Source of the DNA: JAHCHG01 sp038251885 | Lineage (GTDB): Bacteria > Acidobacteriota > Blastocatellia > Pyrinomonadales > Pyrinomonadaceae | Length of the DNA: 6,657 nt | Assembly (NCBI GenBank): GCA_038251885.1 | Contig: JBBSAX010000261.1 | Location: 1-6,657 of the forward strand | Reading direction: 5' to 3' | In this document: one piece after another, positions 1 to 5,625 of the stretch | Position numbering within the stretch: position 1 is the stretch's first letter | Layout of the letters: every line of letters begins with the position of its first letter | Notes under the pieces: generated by a model | Told to the model about the DNA's origin: nothing | Database searches by the model: none | The model's input: the letters and a program-made list of their open reading frames with translations, nothing else | Made by a program: the position numbers and the translations under genes

Positions 1-2
1 AA

Positions 3-1835
3 ACCGACACGCAAACTCTTTCGCGCGGTGATGAACCGCTTCATTTGGCGAAGCGTCCGTTCGATATTCTTTTGTTTTTGATTGAAAACCGCGAACGCGT
101 GGTCAGCCGCGACGAACTGCTTGATAAATTTTGGGACGGACACGATGTTTATGATGATGTTTTGCGGAAAACCGTCAAGACGATTAGGCAAGTTTTGAAT
201 GACAAAGAAAGACCTTCGCAGTTTATCGAAACACGGCGCGGAAGCGGGTTTCGTTTTATCGGCGAAGTCGAGGAAGTTCAAAGTTCAAAGTTCAAAGTTC
301 AAAGTCTAGAGGCGGAAGGCGAATCGAAAAACCGGCGTAATTTTGCATTACAGGAAAAATCTTTTTGGCAATCGCGGATTGTTCTAATTTCGATTTTAGG
401 TGTGGTTTTATTTTTGTCCGCGAGTTTTGCGGTGAGCATTTATTTACCGCGAGGTGCGAAAAACACCGACCGCAAATTTCCGAAAATCAATTCGATTGCG
501 GTTTTGCCGCTTCGCAATTTGACCGGCGACGCAGCGAACGATTATTTGTCCGACGGTTTGAGCGAAGGCTTAATCAACGAATTTTCACGGCACAGCGAAC
601 TGAAAGTTATCTCGCGCAGTTCGAGTTTCGCATTCAAAAATAAAGACATCGAACCGCGCGAAATTGGCGAAAAACTGCAAGTCGAAGCGATTCTGGAAGG
701 CAGTTTGCGAAAATTCGGCGACGAAACGCGACTTGAAATAAGTTTGGTAGATGTTAAAGACGGTAAAGTTTTATGGACGAATGACGCGGCAAACAGTTCG
801 CTCCGCAATATTTTCACGGCGCAAAATCAAATCGCCTGCGATTTACTGACAAAAATCGAAGCGGGAAACTGCTCACAAACGGAAGTCGCCCAAAACATTG
901 ATTCCGAAGCCTATCGCTTTTATTTGCAGGGCATTCAGCGTAAGGATTTGTCTTTGGAAGCGATGAATAAATCCATCGGACTTTTTGAACAAGCCTTGCA
1001 AATCGCCCCAAATTTCGCCGAAGCGCACGAAGCCATCGCCACAACTTACATTATAATGGATTCCAATTCTAAGGTTACGCCGCATTCCGTTATTGAAAAA
1101 GCCGAATATCACGCTAACGAAGCCTTAAAAATTGACGAAAATTCGATTGGCGCATTGCTGGTTTTGAGCGAAACGAAAACTAATAAAAATTACGATTTGG
1201 AACTGCGCGAAAGTTTGCTGCGCCAAGCTGTCGAGAAAAATTCCAATCACCTGCGGGCGCGAATGTGGCTGGCAAATATTCTGACCGTGCGGGGAAAATT
1301 CGCCGAAGCCGAAAACGAATTGCTTTATGCTCAGCAAATAGACCCGCTTTCGCCGGGCGTTCGATTAAATTTATCCGAACTTTATCTTTACTGGCGTAAA
1401 CCCGAAAAAACATTGGAACAGGCGGATTTTCAGCTCGCCCAAAATCCGACTAACGCTTCCGCATTGTGGATGAAAGCAAGAGCTTATCTGCAAACGGGCG
1501 ATATTGAGAAAGCGAAAGAGTTTTGGAATAAACTTCCCGATTCAGACAAAACTGAAACTCCAATTGAATTTTTGATAAAGGCGGGCAAAACCGACGGAGC
1601 GCGAATGGAAATCGAAAAACTTGCCGCAACGAAAAAAGGTGAAATTTCGCCTTATATTATCGGATGTTATTACGCTGAAATCGGCGACCGCGAAAAAGCG
1701 TTGGCGTGGCTCGAAAAATCATTCGAAGCACGTCAAGCCGATTTAATTTCGATGAAAATTGACCCCGCGCTTGATTCTCTGCACGACGACGCGCGTTATC
1801 AGGATTTACTGCGGCGGGTTCATTTAGAGAATTAA
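3..1835 (+). CDS. CadC-like membrane-bound transcriptional regulator: winged helix, TM segment, TolB-like domain, TPRs (5' partial)
   Basis: The frame is open to the left edge (from base 3, reading TDTQTLSRGDEPLHLAKRPF), so the TTG at 45 is very probably internal and the true start lies before the window. Residue numbers here count from that TTG. Residues 1-73 are an OmpR/PhoB-type winged helix (VVSRDELLDKFW, then RKTVKTIRQVLND and the wing RRGSGFRFIGEV), expected to bind DNA in the cytoplasm. Residues 74-106 are a low-complexity linker holding a heptamer repeat. Residues 112-133 form one hydrophobic membrane segment. Residues 148-245 resemble the TolB/FlgO-like domain common in such proteins (SIAVLPLRNLTGD, then YLSDGLSEGLINEF), probably periplasmic. 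Residues 285-590 are TPR-like helical repeats, ending in the typical tail DPALDSLHDDARYQDLLRR. No receiver domain is visible in this part, so it is probably a one-component sensor-regulator. Its signal and targets cannot be read from the sequence. Confidence 0.88.
   Translation, partial: TDTQTLSRGDEPLHLAKRPFDILLFLIENRERVVSRDELLDKFWDGHDVYDDVLRKTVKTIRQVLNDKERPSQFIETRRGSGFRFIGEVEEVQSSKFKVQSLEAEGESKNRRNFALQEKSFWQSRIVLISILGVVLFLSASFAVSIYLPRGAKNTDRKFPKINSIAVLPLRNLTGDAANDYLSDGLSEGLINEFSRHSELKVISRSSSFAFKNKDIEPREIGEKLQVEAILEGSLRKFGDETRLEISLVDVKDGKVLWTNDAANSSLRNIFTAQNQIACDLLTKIEAGNCSQTEVAQNIDSEAYRFYLQGIQRKDLSLEAMNKSIGLFEQALQIAPNFAEAHEAIATTYIIMDSNSKVTPHSVIEKAEYHANEALKIDENSIGALLVLSETKTNKNYDLELRESLLRQAVEKNSNHLRARMWLANILTVRGKFAEAENELLYAQQIDPLSPGVRLNLSELYLYWRKPEKTLEQADFQLAQNPTNASALWMKARAYLQTGDIEKAKEFWNKLPDSDKTETPIEFLIKAGKTDGARMEIEKLAATKKGEISPYIIGCYYAEIGDREKALAWLEKSFEARQADLISMKIDPALDSLHDDARYQDLLRRVHLEN
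274..305 (+). repeat. In-frame 7-bp tandem repeat (AAGTTCA, four perfect copies plus a partial copy)
   Basis: Perfect AAGTTCA units lie at 274-280, 281-287, 288-294 and 295-301, followed by AAG. They encode VQSSKFKVQS in the linker between the winged helix and the membrane segment of the regulator. The unit length is not a multiple of three, so gain or loss of one unit would shift the frame and remove the membrane, TolB-like and TPR parts. Three units (21 bp) would keep the frame. Confidence 0.93.
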
Positions 1836-1845
1836 TTTAAAATTT

Positions 1846-1915
1846 GAAAGTTTAATGAAAATCCTCGCCAAATATCTTTTTGGAATCAATTTTACGAAAG
1901 TCTATTAAAAATCCT
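1846..1915. repeat. Imperfect 20-bp direct repeat, 50-bp period
   Basis: Bases 1846-1865 (GAAAGTTTAATGAAAATCCT) and 1896-1915 (GAAAGTCTATTAAAAATCCT) match at 17 of 20 positions, with start points 50 bases apart. Both copies lie in the spacer between the converging 3' ends of the regulator and ispH. The role is unknown; it could be a decayed duplication. The base composition is AT-rich, which raises the chance of coincidental similarity. Confidence 0.5.
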
Positions 1916-1926
1916 TCGATACGCCA

Positions 1927-1966
1927 GAGAATGAATTAGAAATTATTTCAACGCTAATTCATTTTC
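1927..1966. terminator. Inverted repeat at the ispH 3' end, possible bidirectional terminator
   Basis: Arms 1927-1939 (GAGAATGAATTAG) and 1954-1966 (CTAATTCATTTTC) pair over 13 positions, with one G/T mismatch at 1929/1964 and a 14-base loop that contains the ispH stop codon. It lies between two convergent genes, where a shared terminator would be expected. Neither side has the run of T typical of an intrinsic terminator and the stem is AT-rich, so the terminator role is tentative. The inverted repeat itself is plain. Confidence 0.35.
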
Positions 1967-2806
1967 CGCGCCGATTTCTTTGAGGCGTTTAATAACCTTT
2001 TCGATCAGCCAGTTCGGTGTCGAAGCACCGGCTGTAACACCGACTGTTTCAACTCCTTTCAAGTCTTCCGGGTTGATTTCGTCTTCGGTTTCGATCAAAA
2101 AACTCTTTTCACACTGTTCTTTGCAGACAACGACGAGTTTGCGGCTGTTTGAAGAATGTTTTCCGCCGATGATGTAAAAAGCATCAACTTCTCCGGCGAG
2201 TGCGCGTGCCGCGTCTTGCCGGTCGCGTGTTGCCGAGCAGATCGTGTTAATTACTTGAACTTCGTCATCAGTCTTGTTTTTTACTGCTTCGGCAGTATCA
2301 AGTAATGTCTGTAATTTGATAGTTGTCTGCGAAACGACCAGCGGACTTCTGAGTTTTGGTAAATTTGCCACTTCTTCAGGACTATTAACGACAAAAGCGT
2401 GTTCGGGTGCATAGCCGAACACACCGATCATTTCGGGATGATTCGGATTTCCGACAACAACGACGTGGCGATTCTGAGCCGCGGCGCGGGCAGCCAATCT
2501 CTGAACTTTCGTGACAAAAGGACAAGTTGCATCAACGACTTTTGTTGCCTTTTCTTCTAATTCGCGCTGAACTTGCGGCGTAACGCCGTGAGCGCGAATT
2601 ACTGCAGTTTCGCCGCGTTGGATTTGTATCGGCTGACTAACTTCTCTTACGCCGTGCGTTCCGAGCCGTTGCATTTCCTGATCGTTATGAATCAATGGAC
2701 CCAAAGTGCGAACGGTTTCGCCTTTCGCCAAAGAATCTTCGACCATTTCCACGGCGCGTTCAACGCCGAAACAAAATCCGTATTCATCTGCTACTAATAC
2801 TTTCAT
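1943..2806 (-). CDS. ispH: 4-hydroxy-3-methylbut-2-enyl diphosphate reductase (IspH/LytB)
   Basis: This is the last enzyme of the MEP (non-mevalonate) isoprenoid pathway. It reductively dehydroxylates HMBPP to isopentenyl and dimethylallyl diphosphate, using an iron-sulfur cluster in the cytoplasm. The 287 residues are slightly shorter than typical (about 310). All family landmarks are present: the cluster cysteines C12 (YGFCFGVERAV), C95 (VDATCPFV) and C190 (INTICSATRDRQ); substrate histidines H40 (LIHN), H73 (RAHGVTP) and H123; the catalytic E125 in NPNHPEMIG; SQTT at 159-162; HSSNS at 217-221; and the C-terminal GASTPNWLIE. The ATG at 2806 has an AAAGG Shine-Dalgarno-like sequence upstream and puts C12 at the usual position, so the start is well supported. 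It is transcribed away from the acetyltransferase gene and converges on the regulator. It appears intact and functional. Confidence 0.98.
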   Translation of the reverse strand: MKVLVADEYGFCFGVERAVEMVEDSLAKGETVRTLGPLIHNDQEMQRLGTHGVREVSQPIQIQRGETAVIRAHGVTPQVQRELEEKATKVVDATCPFVTKVQRLAARAAAQNRHVVVVGNPNHPEMIGVFGYAPEHAFVVNSPEEVANLPKLRSPLVVSQTTIKLQTLLDTAEAVKNKTDDEVQVINTICSATRDRQDAARALAGEVDAFYIIGGKHSSNSRKLVVVCKEQCEKSFLIETEDEINPEDLKGVETVGVTAGASTPNWLIEKVIKRLKEIGAENELALK

Positions 2807-2816
2807 TTTTAATAAA

Positions 2817-2821
2817 CCTTT
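2817..2821 (-). promoter_or_regulatory. Ribosome binding site of ispH
   Basis: On the minus strand AAAGG precedes the ispH ATG by 10 bases. It is the only purine-rich stretch nearby and supports the start at 2806. Confidence 0.5.
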
Positions 2822-2824
2822 GTT

Positions 2825-2842
2825 ACTTTAACAACGTAAAGT
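2825..2842. promoter_or_regulatory. Inverted repeat in the divergent intergenic region, candidate operator
   Basis: ACTTTA (2825-2830) and TAAAGT (2837-2842) form perfect 6-bp arms around ACAACG, in the middle of the 53-bp spacer between the divergent ispH and acetyltransferase genes. The position suits a regulator acting on either gene. Six-bp AT-rich arms can arise by chance, and no regulator is assigned. GTTAC also occurs twice as a direct repeat here (2822-2826 and 2841-2845). Confidence 0.3.
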
Positions 2843-2848
2843 TACCTT

Positions 2849-2854
2849 TATATT
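2849..2854 (+). promoter_or_regulatory. Candidate -10 box (TATATT) for a leaderless acetyltransferase mRNA
   Basis: TATATT ends five bases before the ATG at 2860. If it is the -10 element, transcription would begin at or about the A of the start codon, giving an mRNA with no leader. That agrees with the lack of any Shine-Dalgarno sequence before this ATG. No good -35 hexamer stands at the right distance; TTTAAC at 2827-2832 is the nearest weak candidate. Confidence 0.3.
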
Positions 2855-2859
2855 AACAA

Positions 2860-3735
2860 ATGACCGAAAGAAACAAAACTTTGAATGTTAATTACCGGCT
2901 TTTGGCAGCCGAAGATTTTCCGGTCGTTTATCAAACTCTTTTAGATGCTTTTTCCGATTACATTGTGCCGGTAAAACTCTCTGAAATTCAATTTAAAAAT
3001 CACATATTACAAAATGCCGTTGACTTAAATTTTTCGGTCGGAGCTTTTGCCGAAGAGAAAATGATTGGCTATACACTCAATGGTTTCGGTCTATGGAACG
3101 GAAAACAAACGGCTTATGATGCCGGAACGGGCGTAATTCCGGGATTTAGAAACAAAGGAATCGGAAAAGCAATATTCGATTTCCTGCTGCCGAAACTTCG
3201 GGAAATCGGCATCGAACAGATGCTTTTAGAAGTTATTGAAAACAATGAAAACGCTTTAAAACTTTACAAAAAACTCGGTTTTAAATGTTCACGGGAACTT
3301 ACATTTTTCGAGCAAAACGAAAATTTAAAGTTAAAATCGAACAGCTCGGTTGAAATTCGGGAAATCGAAAATCCTGATTGGCAATTGTTGGAAACCTTTT
3401 GGGATGGAACTCCGAGTTGGCAATTTTCTTCCGAATCAATTGTAAGAAAATTACTTCCAAAAATTATTTTAGGTGCGTATTTAGAGAAAAAATGCGTTGG
3501 CTACGGTATTATTAATCCGACTGCGGGCGTTGTTCCGCAGATTGCCGTCAAAAAAAATCATAGAAGAATTGGCATCGGATCGGCGATTTTAGAACAATTG
3601 CTGACAAAAACCGAAGAAGACAAAAAACTCAAATTCAGCAATGTGGATTTTTCATTAAAAGAAGCAATCGGCTTTATTGAACATCTTCAATTTAGCCGCA
3701 CATTCACACAGTTGGAAATGATAATGCCTTTGTAA
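2860..3735 (+). CDS. GNAT-family N-acetyltransferase with two tandem GNAT domains
   Basis: A predicted cytoplasmic acetyl-CoA-dependent acetyltransferase of 291 residues. Domain 1 (about 10-155) carries the acetyl-CoA loop GFRNKGIG (R97-G102), preceded by the strand YDAGTGVIP and followed by LLEVIENNENALKLYKKLGF, a classic GNAT motif B. Domain 2 (about 163-290) has a second loop, HRRIGIG (234-240), preceded by QIAV, and ends in the strand QLEMIMPL. Both pyrophosphate-binding loops look intact, so both halves could bind acetyl-CoA; domain 1 is the more canonical. The substrate cannot be told from sequence. An in-frame TAA at 2854-2856 makes the ATG at 2860 the earliest possible start. It has no evident ribosome binding site. 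It is divergent from ispH, and its stop lies three bases from the stop of the convergent helicase gene. Confidence 0.93.
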   Translation: MTERNKTLNVNYRLLAAEDFPVVYQTLLDAFSDYIVPVKLSEIQFKNHILQNAVDLNFSVGAFAEEKMIGYTLNGFGLWNGKQTAYDAGTGVIPGFRNKGIGKAIFDFLLPKLREIGIEQMLLEVIENNENALKLYKKLGFKCSRELTFFEQNENLKLKSNSSVEIREIENPDWQLLETFWDGTPSWQFSSESIVRKLLPKIILGAYLEKKCVGYGIINPTAGVVPQIAVKKNHRRIGIGSAILEQLLTKTEEDKKLKFSNVDFSLKEAIGFIEHLQFSRTFTQLEMIMPL

Positions 3736-3738
3736 AAC

Positions 3739-5604
3739 TTATCGAATCGGTTCGCGCAACATTATTTCGGAGGTCAGACGCGCTTTGCGTGCGGCTTCCG
3801 GGTGCGAATCGAGCAAACTCGCAATCTGCATGAGAGCCTCGCCCGTGCGCGACAAAAGCCTGACGAGATCGCCTTCTTCGGCTTTTGTATCTCTCACCAA
3901 ATCTTCCCATTTTGCGCCATCCGCCCACGCTTCAGCGGTTGCGGCGGCGGAGAAATTCATTTCCGGCGCGGGTTCAACGCCGAATTTCCATTCGACATTT
4001 GAAACCGCAAACACCGTATTTTCAAATTCGGTTAGAACTTCTAAAATCTTGTCCGAAAGGTATAGTTCGCCATATTCTCTATCGGGATCAGCCGCGAGTG
4101 CCGCCATCAAACCGGCGATCTGCATCGTTTCCAAATTTTCAAAAAGTCCTTGTTTTAACGCTTCACCGACCAAAAGCGGGCGGTCAACTCTCACATCGGC
4201 GAGCCATTTTCCGCTTTCCGTAACTTTTTGCGACGGAAAATCCAGATAATCGAAATGATCCAAAACTTTTGCACGACGCTCGAACGGCAGCCAAATTTCG
4301 CTTCTTAAAATTTCAATGTCGCGTTCGGTTTTCTGAAGAAATTCCGCGTCTTGCAAAGTTTCCCACAAAAAAGCAGTCGTGTGCATTTTTTCGGTTTCGC
4401 CTGCATCTTCAGGTTGAAATTTTTCGATGAGCGAACTTATCAATTCGACCGCTTCATCGGATACGACCTTATTTTGTTTGAGTTTCGGTTCTTCGAGTGG
4501 ATCATTTCTGCCTTCGACAATATCGAAAAAGGCGTTTTCGACGGCTTTTTCGCTGATCGGATAAGTTTTTTCATAAACTTGATTAACGCGAAAGATCGCA
4601 AAAGTCGCGCCTTTTCCGTCATCGCGCATTGTCACGACTTTTTCGCCGTAAACGCTGATTACAAGAAAAAAACGCTTGCCGCTGTGACCTTTTGAAACAA
4701 TTCTGCCGGGTTTGACATTTTCTCTCAGCCAATTTATGCGAACTTCTTCGCGTGTCGTCAGAGATTTCTCTTCAAGATGAATTTTCGTATTTGTCAGACG
4801 CTCAAAACCGCGCACATCCGGCAAACTTAAATTCAACCCGCTTTCGTGAATTTTTTTGAGTAAAGTTTTCTCTCGTTCGACCGATCTTCTTTTCAATCTG
4901 CCAATTTTTCGCGCCGTTTCGCGGAAGGCAAAACTCTTTTCCACAATTTCCCGAAGTTGTGGAAAACTTCCGAAAGCGTCCAGCAAGTTTAAAAGACTCG
5001 AATAAGTTGCGCGAAATTGACTTTGCAAATCGTCGGGCGGCGATTGCAGGAGATTGGCAATACGCGGCGGATTTTGAAAATTGCTCGGCGCAAGGACGAC
5101 GAAACCGACATTATCTTTGCCGCGTCGTCCGGCGCGTCCGGTCATTTGCTGTAATTCGCTCGCCTGAATCGGTCGCCAACCATCGTTTCCCCGGGCATCG
5201 GCGTTGGAAATAACAACCGTTCGTGCCGGAAAATCAACGCCCGCTGCAACCGTCGAAGTCGCAAAAATTGCGTTGAGAAGTCCGGCGGACATCATTTTTT
5301 CGATCAGGAGTTTCCACGCCGGAATATGTCCCGCGTGATGCGATGCGATTCCCGATTGAAGCAAAATTCGGCGGTGTTTGTGCCGTTTGATTTCGGGATT
5401 TGTTTCGACAAACTCATCAAAAATCTGTTGACGAATCATTTGTTTGTCCGCATCAACTCTTTGCGATTTATCAAGCGCAACTTCCGTCGCCGCTTCATCA
5501 CAACGACGACGCGAAGGCACAAAAATAATCGCGGGCAAAAGATTGTAAGAATCTAATGTTTTGATTAGTTTTGGCGGCGAAATTTCGGGTAATTTGAATC
5601 TCAA
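3739..5604 (-). CDS. Ski2/HelY-like superfamily 2 helicase lacking the N-terminal RecA (Walker A/DEAD) domain
   Basis: The 621 residues match the C-terminal two thirds of HelY/Mtr4-type RNA helicases, which are usually about 900 residues. Seen in order: motif IV region LLPAIIFVPSRRRCDEAA (22-39); SGIASHHAGHIPAW (84-97); motif V FATSTVAAGVDFPART (114-129); motif VI QMTGRAGRRG (153-162) with its arginines; a basic coiled stretch (about 228-255); a KOW/SH3-like beta region opening with NVKPGRIV (about 305-360); and a DSHCT-like C-terminus (about 455-615) with LVGEALKQGLFENLE and EEGDLVRLLSRTGEALMQIA. No P-loop or DEAD/DEVH box exists, and the preceding DNA is the ABC gene, not a lost first domain. 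The start is a TTG without a visible Shine-Dalgarno sequence; no other start lies between it and the upstream stop at 5626-5628, and the next ATG would remove motif IV. It may be a truncated remnant, or a subunit that works with a RecA1 partner encoded elsewhere. It is likely cotranscribed with the ABC gene. Confidence 0.85.
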   Translation of the reverse strand: MRFKLPEISPPKLIKTLDSYNLLPAIIFVPSRRRCDEAATEVALDKSQRVDADKQMIRQQIFDEFVETNPEIKRHKHRRILLQSGIASHHAGHIPAWKLLIEKMMSAGLLNAIFATSTVAAGVDFPARTVVISNADARGNDGWRPIQASELQQMTGRAGRRGKDNVGFVVLAPSNFQNPPRIANLLQSPPDDLQSQFRATYSSLLNLLDAFGSFPQLREIVEKSFAFRETARKIGRLKRRSVEREKTLLKKIHESGLNLSLPDVRGFERLTNTKIHLEEKSLTTREEVRINWLRENVKPGRIVSKGHSGKRFFLVISVYGEKVVTMRDDGKGATFAIFRVNQVYEKTYPISEKAVENAFFDIVEGRNDPLEEPKLKQNKVVSDEAVELISSLIEKFQPEDAGETEKMHTTAFLWETLQDAEFLQKTERDIEILRSEIWLPFERRAKVLDHFDYLDFPSQKVTESGKWLADVRVDRPLLVGEALKQGLFENLETMQIAGLMAALAADPDREYGELYLSDKILEVLTEFENTVFAVSNVEWKFGVEPAPEMNFSAAATAEAWADGAKWEDLVRDTKAEEGDLVRLLSRTGEALMQIASLLDSHPEAARKARLTSEIMLREPIR

Positions 5605-5625
5605 AGTTTTATTATTTTTTGATTT

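Noticed and set aside
45..47. TTG as the true start of the regulator
   Set aside because: The frame stays open to the window edge and the residues before it (TLSRGDEPLHL) fit the first strands of an OmpR-type winged helix, so the start lies before the window.
1868..1883. Small hairpin CCAAA-N6-TTTGG as terminator of the regulator
   Set aside because: The stem is only five base pairs and no T run follows; too weak to call.
3785..4249. 154-residue open frame on the plus strand across the helicase gene
   Set aside because: It is a shadow of the helicase coding strand: rich in Ser, Ala and Phe with no domain pattern, while the minus-strand frame shows clear helicase and DSHCT motifs.
3739..5604. 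Cas3-like or other defence helicase
   Set aside because: Motifs IV-VI, the KOW-like region and the DSHCT-like tail fit HelY/Mtr4 RNA helicases. No HD nuclease, Cas gene or other defence gene is adjacent.
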